Shown: one piece after another, positions 16,226 through 25,421 of the stretch
Numbering within the stretch: the stretch's first letter is position 1
Layout of the letters: each line of letters starts with the position of its first letter
From: Herbihabitans rhizosphaerae
Lineage (GTDB): Bacteria; Actinomycetota; Actinomycetes; Mycobacteriales; Pseudonocardiaceae
Direction: 5' to 3'
DNA length: 64,000 nucleotides
NCBI RefSeq assembly: GCF_004216555.1
Contig: NZ_SGWQ01000015.1
Span: forward strand, 62,001 to 126,000
Translations under genes and position numbers: made by a program
Notes under the pieces: generated by a model
Told to the model about the DNA's origin: nothing
What the model saw: the letters and a program-made list of their open reading frames with translations, nothing else
Database searches by the model: none

Positions 16226-17197
16226 ATGCGCGCCGACCGGTTGGTGTCGCTGGTGCTGCTGCTGCGCCAGCACGGTCGGCTGTCCGCGACCGCGCTGGCC
16301 CGCGAGCTGGAGGTGTCCACTCGCACCGTGCTGCGCGACATCGAGGCGCTGTCCTCGGCCGGCGTCCCGGTCTACGCCGAACGCGGCCGGCACGGCGGTT
16401 TCGCGTTGCTGCCCGGTTTTCAGACCGAGCTCACCGGGCTGAACCACGACGAGGCACTCGCCCTGCTGGTCGCCGGATCGCGGCGCGGCGCGCAGACGTT
16501 CGGCCTCGGCGCGGCACTCGCGTCGGCCATGCGCAAGGTGGTCGACGCGCTGCCGGAAAGCTATCGGGCCACCGCTGCCGGCGCGGCCCAGCGACTGCTC
16601 ATCGACCCGGAGATCGACCTGCTCGCGCGCCGGCTGGTCGACGAGGAGGTGCCCGACACCATCGTGGCCGAGGTCCGGCGCGCGGTGTTCGCCGGACACA
16701 AGCTGCGCATCCACTACGCGGCCGTGGACCAGAGCCCGAAGTGGCGCACGGTGGACCCGATCGGCCTGGTCACCGTGCGCGACCAGGGGTACCTGCTGGC
16801 CACGAGGTCCGGCGCGGACCGCACCTACAAGCTGTCCCGGATCTTGGAGGCCGAGGAACTCGCCGAACCCGCGGAGCGACCGGACCGGGTCGACCTGGAC
16901 CGGGCCTGGCAGGAACGCAGCACCCGGTTTCGGACCGGCGGCGACCAGGTCACCGTGCTGGTGCGGGTGAACCCGGCGCGGCGCGCGGAGCTGGTGGGCA
17001 CCGCACTGGCCGTCCTTGCCGAGGAGGCCGACGCGGACGGCTGGCCGCGACTGGAGCTGACCTTCCAGGATTCGAGGCACGCCGAGTGGGCGCTGTGGCA
17101 GCTCGCCACGAACGCGGAAGCCCTTGCGCCGCAATGGTTGCGCAGCTCCCTGCGCGATCGCGCCGCCGCGGTCGCCACCAGCTACGCGGTCATCTAG
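16226..17197 (+). CDS. YafY-type HTH/WYL-domain transcriptional regulator
   Basis: A 323-residue regulator. The N-terminal winged helix (residues 1-60, SATALARELEVSTRTVLRDIEALSSAG) is followed by the linker RHGGFALLPGF and a WYL domain at about 150-230 (HYAAVDQSPKWRTVDPIGLV), with a WCX-type C-terminus. WYL domains are thought to bind nucleotide or small-molecule ligands. The start ATG 16226 gives the canonical MRADRLVSL opening. It most likely represses or activates the divergent SnoaL-like gene. Confidence 0.88.
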   Translation: MRADRLVSLVLLLRQHGRLSATALARELEVSTRTVLRDIEALSSAGVPVYAERGRHGGFALLPGFQTELTGLNHDEALALLVAGSRRGAQTFGLGAALASAMRKVVDALPESYRATAAGAAQRLLIDPEIDLLARRLVDEEVPDTIVAEVRRAVFAGHKLRIHYAAVDQSPKWRTVDPIGLVTVRDQGYLLATRSGADRTYKLSRILEAEELAEPAERPDRVDLDRAWQERSTRFRTGGDQVTVLVRVNPARRAELVGTALAVLAEEADADGWPRLELTFQDSRHAEWALWQLATNAEALAPQWLRSSLRDRAAAVATSYAVI

Positions 17198-17241
17198 CCC
17201 TGTACTACAGGGCCTTTCCGGCGTGTCGTGAGCCACGCTAA

Positions 17242-17298
17242 CGGGTCGAGCCCGCTGAACCCTTTAGCCGCGCTAACGGGTTCAGCGGGCTCGACCCG
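17242..17298. terminator. Very strong bidirectional hairpin
   Basis: Perfect 21-base arms at 17242-17262 and 17278-17298. The 15-base middle can itself pair (TTAGC-CGC-GCTAA), so nearly the whole 57 bases can fold into one stem. It follows the WYL gene by 44 bases. It may be a terminator or the scar of a repeat element. Confidence 0.6.
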
Positions 17299-17316
17299 GT
17301 TTGTAGCCCTCTAGAG

Positions 17317-17472
17317 CTAGACAGCGCCGGCCAGCAGGCCGATAACCATTTCCGTCGAGCGGTCCAGACAGATCGCCACGACGTCGTCCGCGCCGACGCC
17401 GAGCCCGCGCAGGTGGTTGGCGAGTTGGTTGGCGCACCGGTCCAGCTCGGCATAGCTCAACTGCTCGTGCCA
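17317..17472 (-). pseudogene. NRPS adenylation-domain scrap (A1-A2 region)
   Basis: Translated on the minus strand it reads QLSYAELDRCANQLANHLRG and then GVGADDVVAICLDRSTEM and VIGLLAGAV before TAG. This is the N-terminal core of an amino-acid-activating adenylation domain. Only about 50 of some 500 residues remain, broken at both sides: a hairpin region on one side and a YibE/F fragment on the other. It probably shares its origin with the NRPS remnant 2.2 kb away. Confidence 0.75.
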
Positions 17473-17904
17473 CTCGCCGTACTGGCCGGACTCTTCGCGC
17501 TCGCCGTGATCGCACTGTCCCGCTGGCGAGGGCTCGCGGCACTCGGCGCGCTCGCGGTCTGTCTGCTCGGGCTGACCGAGTTCGTGCTGCCGGCGATCAT
17601 CGAGGGCAATGATCCGCTCGTGGTCGCGGTGATCGGCTGCACGGTGATCATGGTGGTCGCGCTGTACCTGACGCACGGCGTGAACGCGCGCACCTCGGTG
17701 GCCCTGGTCGCGACGGTGGCGAGCCTCGCGATCACCGGCGTACTCGGGCACTTCGCCCTCGCCTATGCCGGCACCGCGCTCCCAATGCTGCTGTTGTTCA
17801 CCCTCACCGGTCTGCCCGGCGAGCACGCGCTGGCCGCGCTGGCCGTCGGCAACCGGCTACCGTTGCCAAATGAGAGCGGTCACTTGCGAGAAGGCGCGCC
17901 TTGA
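17459..17904 (+). pseudogene. YibE/F-family membrane protein with internal deletion
   Basis: The frame begins mid-protein at LLVPLAVLAGLFALAVIALS, then has GLAALGALAVCLLGLTEFVL and the conserved YLTHGVNARTSVALVAT. After ITGVLGHFA it jumps to LAYAGTALPMLLLF, which in intact YibE/F proteins sits near the C-terminus. The start and roughly 100 or more central residues are missing. It abuts the adenylation-domain scrap at its 5' side and runs into the start of the alcohol dehydrogenase gene. Confidence 0.6.
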
Positions 17905-19018
17905 GGTCGCCGAACTGCCAGACCCTCGGCCAGAGAAGGGCCACCTGCTGATCGAGGTGGAGCGCTGCGGCATCTGCGGCTCGGATCTGCACGCGCGCCA
18001 CCACGCCGACGAGTTGGCCGACGTGGCGAGCGAGGCCGGCTACGACGGGTTCATGCGCTCCGATCACCGGGTGATCATGGGCCACGAGTTCTGCGGCGAG
18101 GTGGTCGAGCGCGGGCCGGGCTGCCGCGCGATCAAGCCGGGCACCAGGGTGGTGGCGATGCCGCTGCTGCGCCGCGCGGACGGCGTGCACCAGATCGGGC
18201 TGTCCACCGCCGCGCCGGGCGGCTACGCCGAGCGGATGCTGGTCCAGGAGTCGCTCGCGTTCCCGGTGCCCAACGGCCTGTCGTCCGAGGTGGCCGCGCT
18301 GACCGAGCCGATGGCCGTCGGGTGGCACGCCGTCCGCCGGGGCGATGTCGGCAAGAAGCAGGTCGCCGTCGTGATCGGCTGCGGGCCGATCGGGCTCGCG
18401 GTGATCAGCCTGCTCAAGGCGAACGGCGTGCGTACGGTGATCGCCAGCGACTTCTCCCCCGGCCGGCGCGCGCTGGCCACCGCGTGCGGCGCGGACGTGG
18501 TGGTGGACCCGGCCGAGGACTCGCCGTTCGCCTCGGCCGCCGACCACGGGCACGTGGTGTCCGCCTCGGCCCTGCTCGATCTGGCCGTCTCCTCGATGAG
18601 CAAGCTCCGCCGGCTGCCGGTGCCGTGGGAGCACGTGTGGCGGATCGCGGAACGGTTCGGCGCCACCACGCCCAAGCACCCGGTGGTCTTCGAGTGCGTC
18701 GGCGTGCCCGGGGTGCTGGACCAGATCATCACCAGCGCGCCACTGTTCTCCCGCGTGGTCGTGGTCGGCGTGTGCATGGAACCCGATCGCATTCGGCCGG
18801 CGCTGGCGATCACCAAGGAGATCGACCTGCGCTTCGTGCTCGGCTACACCCCGATCGAGTTCCGGGACACCCTGCACATGCTCGCCGACGGCGAGATCGA
18901 CGCCACGCCGCTGATCACCGACACGGTCGGCCTCGACGGTGTGCACGACGCGTTCGGCACGCTCGCCGACCCCGGCGCGCACGCCAAGATCCTCATCGAC
19001 CCTCGGGCGGGACGTTGA
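17870..19018 (+). CDS. Zinc-binding medium-chain alcohol dehydrogenase family protein
   Basis: A 382-residue MDR enzyme. The catalytic-zinc signature CGICGSDLHARHH is near residue 34 and GHEFCGEVVE near residue 67. The nucleotide fold has VIGCGPIGLAVI near 167. The usual four structural-zinc cysteines are not evident, and a longer segment (DVASEAGYDGFMRSDH) sits between the first two motifs. The start is ATG 17870; upstream sequence belongs to the YibE/F remnant, so the original promoter may have been replaced. Substrate unknown, probably an alcohol or polyol. Confidence 0.85.
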   Translation: MRAVTCEKARLEVAELPDPRPEKGHLLIEVERCGICGSDLHARHHADELADVASEAGYDGFMRSDHRVIMGHEFCGEVVERGPGCRAIKPGTRVVAMPLLRRADGVHQIGLSTAAPGGYAERMLVQESLAFPVPNGLSSEVAALTEPMAVGWHAVRRGDVGKKQVAVVIGCGPIGLAVISLLKANGVRTVIASDFSPGRRALATACGADVVVDPAEDSPFASAADHGHVVSASALLDLAVSSMSKLRRLPVPWEHVWRIAERFGATTPKHPVVFECVGVPGVLDQIITSAPLFSRVVVVGVCMEPDRIRPALAITKEIDLRFVLGYTPIEFRDTLHMLADGEIDATPLITDTVGLDGVHDAFGTLADPGAHAKILIDPRAGR

Positions 19019-20318
19019 AGTTGATCCGGAACACGTTGTCCGGGTCGGTGGCGGCCTTGATCCGGCGCAGCCTGGCGAAGTCGTCCGGGTGGTAGGCCAG
19101 GCTGACCGCGTCCGGCGAGGTGTCCTCGACGCCGGAGAAATTCGGGAACGTCGCACCGGTGGCATAGGGCCGCATCGCCGTCAGCAGCGCGTCCCGACGC
19201 GTCCGGTTGGCCACGTCCGGGTCGCTGATCGCCAGCAGCGAGAACGCCGCGTCCCGCCTGCCGATCGCGTTCGGCACCGCGGCCGGGCGGGACAGCGCGC
19301 CGCCCCAGGCCCGCAGTTCGACGAGGTACGGCGCACCCGGGCCGGCGTGCTTGGCCAGCGTGGCGGCCGCGTCCTGGTCGAAGTCCCGCAGCATGATGTT
19401 GCGATCGAACGCGGGCACCGGCACGTCGACCGGCTCGTGATGGATGCTCCCGATCTCCGTGTACGGCAGCTCGCGCACGGTGTCCACGACGCGAGGGCCG
19501 AGCCGGCGCAGCCGCTCCACCAACCGGTGTCCCTCGGCGCGGTTGTCTCCGCTGTACGCGAGACGCACGTGCGTGATGTGCCGGCCGCGCAGTTCCGGCG
19601 GCATCGCCGGATCGTCCGGGTAGTCGAGCAGCAGCACGGACGAGGCCATCGTGTCGGGCACCTCGGCCGCCCAGCGGGCGTAACCGTGCAGCACGTCCTC
19701 GAACACCTCCGGCCCGAAGCACAGCTCGCCGCCCAGCACGCCCGGCACCGCGAACAGGTCGATCTCCATGGCGGTGACCACGCCGAAGTTGCCGCCGCCA
19801 CCGCGCATCGCCCAGAACAGGTCCGGGTTCTCCTCGGCGGACACCCGCCGGTGCGCGCCGTCCGCCGTGACCACGTCGAACCACCGCACATGATCGGCGG
19901 CGAAGCCGAACCGCCTGGCCAGCAGGCCGACTCCGCCACCAAGCGTGTAGCCGACCGCGCCGACGTGCGGGCTGGTGCCGTTCAGCGGGGCCAGCCCGTG
20001 CGGCGCGGCGGCCTCGATGACCGCCCGCCACGACGCGCCGCCCTCGACCCGCGCCACCCGCCGTGCCGGGTCGACGTCCACTGTGGACATACGGCCCGTG
20101 CGGATCAGCACCGCGCCGTCGGCCGGCACGGACGGCCCGTGCCCGGTGTTCAGCACGCCGACCGGCACGCCACGATCCGAGGCCAGCCGCACGGCGGCGA
20201 CCACATCGGCCGCGCACGTCGCGTCGACGATCAGCTCGGGACGGTGCTCGACGGCGAGGTTGAACCCCGAGCGCAGCGCGTCGTATTCCGGTTCACCAGG
20301 GCGAATCACGATGGACAT
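18993..20318 (-). CDS. FAD-linked oxidase with BBE domain (berberine-bridge-enzyme type)
   Basis: A 441-residue flavoprotein with an N-terminal PCMH FAD domain (VGVLNTGHGPSVPADGAVL near residues 52-70, then LGGGVGLLARRFG near 125) and a C-terminal BBE motif (DNVFRINFNVPP). The His in TGHGP is at the usual histidyl-FAD position; the second cysteinyl link is not evident. Such enzymes oxidise sugars, alkaloids or polyketides. The start ATG 20318 is the codon giving MSIVIRPGEPEYD. Its last 26 bases overlap the convergent alcohol dehydrogenase gene. Confidence 0.85.
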   Translation of the reverse strand: MSIVIRPGEPEYDALRSGFNLAVEHRPELIVDATCAADVVAAVRLASDRGVPVGVLNTGHGPSVPADGAVLIRTGRMSTVDVDPARRVARVEGGASWRAVIEAAAPHGLAPLNGTSPHVGAVGYTLGGGVGLLARRFGFAADHVRWFDVVTADGAHRRVSAEENPDLFWAMRGGGGNFGVVTAMEIDLFAVPGVLGGELCFGPEVFEDVLHGYARWAAEVPDTMASSVLLLDYPDDPAMPPELRGRHITHVRLAYSGDNRAEGHRLVERLRRLGPRVVDTVRELPYTEIGSIHHEPVDVPVPAFDRNIMLRDFDQDAAATLAKHAGPGAPYLVELRAWGGALSRPAAVPNAIGRRDAAFSLLAISDPDVANRTRRDALLTAMRPYATGATFPNFSGVEDTSPDAVSLAYHPDDFARLRRIKAATDPDNVFRINFNVPPEGR

Positions 20319-20377
20319 ACCGCCATCGTCGCGCGTCTCACGCCGCCCGTATTGAACGTTTCGGACATCCCACCCGA

Positions 20378-23300
20378 TCAGGGTGCACAGGTCAGCTTGG
20401 CCTCCGCCCAGTCGCCGTGGTCGCTGCCGACGCCGTTGCCGCCGTCGCCGATGTGCAGGTCCATCGTCTTGCCGCCGGTGACGTCCACGTCCACCGTCGC
20501 GGTGGCGGAGTTCCCGGTGAGCACCGGCGAGACGTACTTCTCCACACCGTCCACCACGACCCTGAACACCACCGAGCCGCGATCGGCCATCTCGTCGTCC
20601 ACGCCGACCTTGGCGGTGAACCGGGTGCACACCCCGCCGAGGTTCGCCTTCACGGCGGACACCGCGTGCCCACCGAGGCCCTTGGCGTAGGTGACACCGT
20701 TGAGTGTCAACGGGTTGCCGTCGCCGCCGGCGCTCTCGTTGTTCGACTTGTCCCGCTCGACCGGTCCCCAGCCGTTGGTCGTGGAGATCCACTCCAGGTC
20801 GCTGACGAACGCCTCACCCTTCGGCGCGGGCGGCAGCGGCCGGTCGTGCACGGCCGCTGCGAAGAACCCGATGGTCGAGTTCGCCGGCAGCTTCACGGCG
20901 CGGATCTGCTTGCCTGGCACCAGTTCCACGGTGTTGTAGAACATCCGGTAGTCCACGTCGGTGTTGGCCAACCCGGTCGGCGTGTACCGACCCTTGACCG
21001 CCACGGCGAGCTTGGAGCCGCCGGTCCCCTCGTCCTGGAACGACCAGTTCGGCACCTGCAACGCGTGCTGAGACTCGGTGCCGTCGGTGTACATCGCGGT
21101 CACCGTGCCGGTCGCGTTGGTGCTCGCGCCGGAGGCGAGGAACGCCAGGTGGGTTCCCGTGCCGGACACCAGGATCGGCTGCGCGTTGTTCTTCACCAGG
21201 TTCGGCGAACCCGGCGCGCCGGGTGGCAGGGTGAACTCCGCGCCGTTCACGGTGACCTTCGCACCGGGCCGGAAACCCTTGTCCGCCAACAACTCCCCGG
21301 CGAAACTGTTGCCGTCGGGGTCGAAGCCGCCCTTCGCGAACGTCGTCGCGTCGGTGACGCCGACCGTGTTCGCCGCGGTGGACATCGACGCGTACGGCAG
21401 CGCGGCGCCGGCCACCGCGGTGTTGTAGTAGACCCGGCCGGCGCGCGCCGTGTAGGTAACGTCCGCGCGGACCGTGTACTTGCCCGGTGGCACGGTCGCT
21501 CCCGGTGTCACGGTGAACCGGGCGGACACCGTCCGGCCGGGCTCGACCACCCGGGCCGGCGCGGGGTCACGCGGCACGGCGGTCCACCCCTGCGGCAGGT
21601 TCAGCGCCATCCGCACGTCCAGCATCCGGTGCGTGCCGCCGTTGCGGAAGGTCGCGGTGACGTCGGTCGGCTGACCGGGTGCGGCCCACAGGTCCGGTGT
21701 GGACAGTTCCGGCACGCCGAGCGAGTCCGACGCGTGCGCGCCGCCGCCGACCGAGCTGGCACCGGCCAGTGTGATCACCGACGACGCACTCGTCGCCACC
21801 GGCGAGGTCTTCACGTTCACCACGCCGCCGCGATCGGTTTCCGCGTAGTACCAACCGGTTTCGGCCGCTTCGTAGGCCTGCTTGGACGGGTGTTCGGTCA
21901 GCGGGCGGTCGTCCGCCTTGACCACCTTCGGCTTCGATCCGGTGTGCACGGTCAGCTCGTAGGGCCGCGCGGACGGCTTGCCCGCGTACTCGCCGACACT
22001 CTGTCCGATGTGGACGGTCACGTCACCCTTGCCGGCCACCGGCGCGGTCACGTCGAACCTCTGTGTCGCCGACTTGCCCTCGCGGTGCGCCCGGGTGGTC
22101 CGGTCGTCCTCGTAGAGATCGAAGCTCGAGTTGCCCTGCGGGTACACGTCCACGGTGACCCGGTCGCCCGGCTTCTGCTCGGCGTGCCCGTTGATCCCGT
22201 CGCGCCACATCGGCACGACCGCACCGGCCTTGACGAACAGCGGCAGCCGGTCCAGCGGCGCGTGATACCCGTTGACCGTGGTCTGCCCCTGGTACAGCTT
22301 GCCGGTCCAGTAGTCGATCCAGGTGCCGGCCGGCAGGTAGATCCCGTCCTTCACCTCACTGTCCGTCCACATGGGAGCGACCAGGAACTCTTTGCCGGCA
22401 AGGAATTCGTACTTGGTGGTGTCGTCCCAGGTCTTCGGATCGTCCGGGTACTCCAGCACCAGCGAGCGGTTGATCGGCGCACCGGTGCGGTGCGCGTTCG
22501 CCGCGTAGGAGTACAGGTACGGCAGCAGCCGCTCGCGCAGCTTCAGGTACTTGCGGTTGATCGCGGTATACGGCTCGCCGTAGGCCCACGGCTGCTTGAA
22601 CTTCGGCGTGGACCAGCCGCTCATGGTCATCAGCGCCGGGTTGAACACCTTCCACTGCATGTCGCGCACGTAGCTGGTGGCGCTGCCGCCGAAGATGCCA
22701 TCGATGTCACCGGCGGCATACGCGATCGCGGAGTTGCCCGAGCCGTGGATCGCGGGGATCTGCCACTTGATGTTGTCCAGCGTGCCGGAGTGGTCGCCGG
22801 TCCACTGCACGGCGCAGCGTTGCGCACCGGCCCAGCCCTCGACCATCCAGCTGTACCCGCGCGCGTCGCTGTGCTGCTCGATGCCGCCGTGCGCGGTGTC
22901 GCACGCGGACAGCGCGTGCCGGTAGCCGGGTCCGACCCAGGCCACGTCCAGCTTGCGCACCCGCACGCCGGCCTTGCCGACCTCCTCGGGCTGCTTGTCC
23001 AGCGCCGCCTCGGTCCACAGTCCCATGTGGACACCGCGCTTGCGCAGCTCGTCGCCGGCCTTGGTGAGCGCCTCGATGTCCCTGGTGCCGATGTAGCGCT
23101 CCACGCCGCCCGGGTTCGGGTTCGGGACGAAGGCGTCGCGGTCGGCGCTGTAGCCGCAGCCGTAGTCGTCGTTGACCAGCATCCAGCCGCGCGGCATGTC
23201 GTGGTCGGCGAACTTCTGCGCGATCTTGGGCGCGTCGGCGGCGGTGGTCTCCTTGTCCTGGTGGTACTTCCAGTCGTTGTTCGGGTCCGGGTCCACGCCG

Positions 23301-24151
23301 GGGCGGTAGTGGCCGCGGTTGTAGCAGTCGGAGTCGCCGTACTCCATGCCGTACAGCGGTGGCAGGAACGGGCGGCCGGTCAGCTCGGTGTAGCGGTCCA
23401 GCGCGGTGTACATGTCACCGGCGAAGTAGTACGCGTCGAACCGTTTCTCCTCGTGCGTGGTCGCGACGGGTTCGGTGAACGCGTAGTTGCCCGGCGCGAA
23501 GGTGTTGCGCAGCACGCCGTATCCCGCGGTCGACATGTAGTACGGCGAGGCGTTCGGGTTGCCGCCGTCCGCCCAGTTGAAGTCGCGGGTGACCTTGATT
23601 GTCTTGTCCCGGTGGGAAAAGCGGCCGTTCTGCATGCCGCCGCCGACGAACTGCTCGGCGACGCCGCGGCCCAGCGACTGGGTGGCCGTCTTGTCGGTCC
23701 AGGACAGCGCCTTGGTCTCCGACCAGATCACCGATCCGTCCGCGCGGTGCAGGGCGAACCGCAGCGGGTCCTTGTACGCGCGCACCTCGATCGTGTTGGT
23801 ACGCAAGGAGAAGTACGTTCCCTTGTCCGTCCACTGCGTGCTGGGCGCCGGGTAGTCGGTCTTCACCACGATGTTGGAACTCGGTGCGTTCGGGTCCGGT
23901 GGCGGCGTGTTGGCCGGGTCGGTGAACTGCCCGTCCGGTGCGAGCCACAGCCGGAACACGTCGTCGCGCTGGAAGATCACCCGCACTTTGGCCGGGCCCG
24001 CTGTGAGCGTGTATGTCGCACCGTCGGCGGAGAAGTCGGTGACCTTGCCCAGCGAGCCGTCCGGTTGTGCGGCCGCCGGTGTGGCCCACAGCAGACCCAC
24101 CGCGACCACCAGGGAAAACGCGGCGACGAATCCACGTCTGAGCACGCTCAT
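20378..24151 (-). CDS. Secreted multidomain glycoside hydrolase family 31 enzyme
   Basis: About 1257 residues. An N-terminal signal peptide (FVAAFSLVVAVGLLWATPAAAQ) targets it outside the cell. A GH31 alpha-glucosidase-type beta domain and catalytic barrel follow; KLDVAWVGPGY fits the nucleophile strand and WTGDHSGT the acid/base loop. Then come the GH31 C-terminal sheets (DLYEDDRTT), an NEW3-like domain (VTATFRNGGTHRMLDVRMAL) and a terminal NPCBM carbohydrate-binding domain (ATVDVDVTGGKTMDLHIGDG). The start is ATG 24151; ATG 24166 is also possible. It probably releases alpha-linked sugars from polysaccharide or host glycans. Exact specificity is unknown. Confidence 0.88.
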   Translation of the reverse strand: MSVLRRGFVAAFSLVVAVGLLWATPAAAQPDGSLGKVTDFSADGATYTLTAGPAKVRVIFQRDDVFRLWLAPDGQFTDPANTPPPDPNAPSSNIVVKTDYPAPSTQWTDKGTYFSLRTNTIEVRAYKDPLRFALHRADGSVIWSETKALSWTDKTATQSLGRGVAEQFVGGGMQNGRFSHRDKTIKVTRDFNWADGGNPNASPYYMSTAGYGVLRNTFAPGNYAFTEPVATTHEEKRFDAYYFAGDMYTALDRYTELTGRPFLPPLYGMEYGDSDCYNRGHYRPGVDPDPNNDWKYHQDKETTAADAPKIAQKFADHDMPRGWMLVNDDYGCGYSADRDAFVPNPNPGGVERYIGTRDIEALTKAGDELRKRGVHMGLWTEAALDKQPEEVGKAGVRVRKLDVAWVGPGYRHALSACDTAHGGIEQHSDARGYSWMVEGWAGAQRCAVQWTGDHSGTLDNIKWQIPAIHGSGNSAIAYAAGDIDGIFGGSATSYVRDMQWKVFNPALMTMSGWSTPKFKQPWAYGEPYTAINRKYLKLRERLLPYLYSYAANAHRTGAPINRSLVLEYPDDPKTWDDTTKYEFLAGKEFLVAPMWTDSEVKDGIYLPAGTWIDYWTGKLYQGQTTVNGYHAPLDRLPLFVKAGAVVPMWRDGINGHAEQKPGDRVTVDVYPQGNSSFDLYEDDRTTRAHREGKSATQRFDVTAPVAGKGDVTVHIGQSVGEYAGKPSARPYELTVHTGSKPKVVKADDRPLTEHPSKQAYEAAETGWYYAETDRGGVVNVKTSPVATSASSVITLAGASSVGGGAHASDSLGVPELSTPDLWAAPGQPTDVTATFRNGGTHRMLDVRMALNLPQGWTAVPRDPAPARVVEPGRTVSARFTVTPGATVPPGKYTVRADVTYTARAGRVYYNTAVAGAALPYASMSTAANTVGVTDATTFAKGGFDPDGNSFAGELLADKGFRPGAKVTVNGAEFTLPPGAPGSPNLVKNNAQPILVSGTGTHLAFLASGASTNATGTVTAMYTDGTESQHALQVPNWSFQDEGTGGSKLAVAVKGRYTPTGLANTDVDYRMFYNTVELVPGKQIRAVKLPANSTIGFFAAAVHDRPLPPAPKGEAFVSDLEWISTTNGWGPVERDKSNNESAGGDGNPLTLNGVTYAKGLGGHAVSAVKANLGGVCTRFTAKVGVDDEMADRGSVVFRVVVDGVEKYVSPVLTGNSATATVDVDVTGGKTMDLHIGDGGNGVGSDHGDWAEAKLTCAP

Positions 24152-24301
24152 GGCCTGCCTACCCATTCTTCTGATGTCAACTACTGCATTTTCTGCACAG
24201 CTTTCGAACACTATTGAACAGTCGCGTGCTGTGGTCAAGAGGATAAACGGACGGTCGCATCCCAGGGAACAACTCGGCGATCGCCGGTGTTGGACGGGTT
24301 G

Positions 24302-24313
24302 TTCAAATTTGAG
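24302..24313. promoter_or_regulatory. Candidate MarR operator TTCAAATTTGAG
   Basis: The core TCAAATTTGA is a perfect 10-base palindrome, 20 bases before the ATG of the flavin monooxygenase operon. A near-identical site lies before the MarR gene at 26904. The match suggests that one regulator controls both. Confidence 0.55.
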
Positions 24314-24332
24314 ACAAGTGCTGGAGGCTGGG

Positions 24333-25421
24333 ATGCAGTTCGGAGTGTTCACCGTCGGTGACGTGACACCGGACCCGACGACCGGGCGCGCGCCGTCCGA
24401 ACACGAGCGGATCACCGCGATGGTGGCGATCGCGCTGAAGGCCGAGGAGATCGGCCTCGACGTGTTCGCGACCGGCGAGCACCACAATCCGCCGTTCGTG
24501 CCGTCCTCGCCGACCACCCTGCTCGGCCACATCGGCGCACGGACCGAGAAGCTGATCCTGTCCACCGCGACCACGCTGATCACCACCAACGACCCGGTGA
24601 AGATCGCCGAGGACTACGCGATGCTGCAGCACCTCACCAGTGGGCGGGTCGACCTGATGCTGGGCAGGGGCAACACCGCGCCGGTCTACCCGTGGTTCGG
24701 CCAGGACATCCGGCAGGGCATTCCGCTGGCCATCGAGAACTACGCGCTGCTGCACCGGTTGTGGCGCGAGGACGTGGTCGACTGGGAGGGCCGGTTCCGC
24801 ACGCCGCTGCAAGGGTTCACCTCCACACCGCGACCACTCGACGGGGTGCCGCCGTTCGTGTGGCACGGCTCGATCCGCAGCCCGGAGATCGCCGAGCAGG
24901 CCGCATACTACGGTGACGGCTTCTTCCACAACCACATCTTCTGGCCCGCCGAGCACACCAAGCGGATGGTGAGCCTGTACCGGCAGCGGTTCGAGCACTA
25001 CGGGCACGGCAGCGCCGATCAGGCCATCGTCGGCCTCGGCGGGCAGATCTTCATGCGCGCGAACTCGCAGGACGCGATCGCGGAGTTCCGCCCGTACTTC
25101 GACAACGCCCCGGTCTACGGCGGCGGGCCGTCGCTGGAGGACTTCTCCGCCGACACCCCGCTCACCGTGGGCAGCCCGCAGCAGGTGATCGACCGGACGC
25201 TCGGCTTCCGTGACTACGTCGGCGACTACCAACGGCAGCTGTTCCTCGTCGATCACGCCGGCCTGCCGCTGAAGACCGTGCTGGAGCAGCTCGACCTGCT
25301 CGGCGAGCACGTGCTTCCGGTGCTGCGCAAGGAAATCGAGGCTCGCACGCCCGCGCATGTGCCGTCCGCGCCGACACACGATTCCCTGCGCGCGGCACGC
25401 GAGGAGGTGACCGCCGGATGA
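24333..25421 (+). CDS. LLM-class flavin-dependent oxidoreductase (CE1758-like)
   Basis: A 362-residue luciferase-like monooxygenase using reduced FMN. It shows the TIM-barrel opening MQFGVFTVGDV, then FATGEHHNPPF and the conserved VDLMLGRGNTAPVYPWFG region. The start is ATG 24333 with GGAGG seven bases upstream. It overlaps the FMN reductase gene as ATGA, the standard pairing of this subfamily with its flavin supplier. The substrate is not known. Confidence 0.88.
   Translation: MQFGVFTVGDVTPDPTTGRAPSEHERITAMVAIALKAEEIGLDVFATGEHHNPPFVPSSPTTLLGHIGARTEKLILSTATTLITTNDPVKIAEDYAMLQHLTSGRVDLMLGRGNTAPVYPWFGQDIRQGIPLAIENYALLHRLWREDVVDWEGRFRTPLQGFTSTPRPLDGVPPFVWHGSIRSPEIAEQAAYYGDGFFHNHIFWPAEHTKRMVSLYRQRFEHYGHGSADQAIVGLGGQIFMRANSQDAIAEFRPYFDNAPVYGGGPSLEDFSADTPLTVGSPQQVIDRTLGFRDYVGDYQRQLFLVDHAGLPLKTVLEQLDLLGEHVLPVLRKEIEARTPAHVPSAPTHDSLRAAREEVTAG

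Noticed and set aside
20417-24217. A 1266-residue open frame on the plus strand opposite the GH31 gene
   Set aside because: It has no domain, is rich in Arg/Val/Gly/His as expected for the antisense of a high-GC gene, and the minus strand gives a complete secreted GH31 enzyme with signal peptide.
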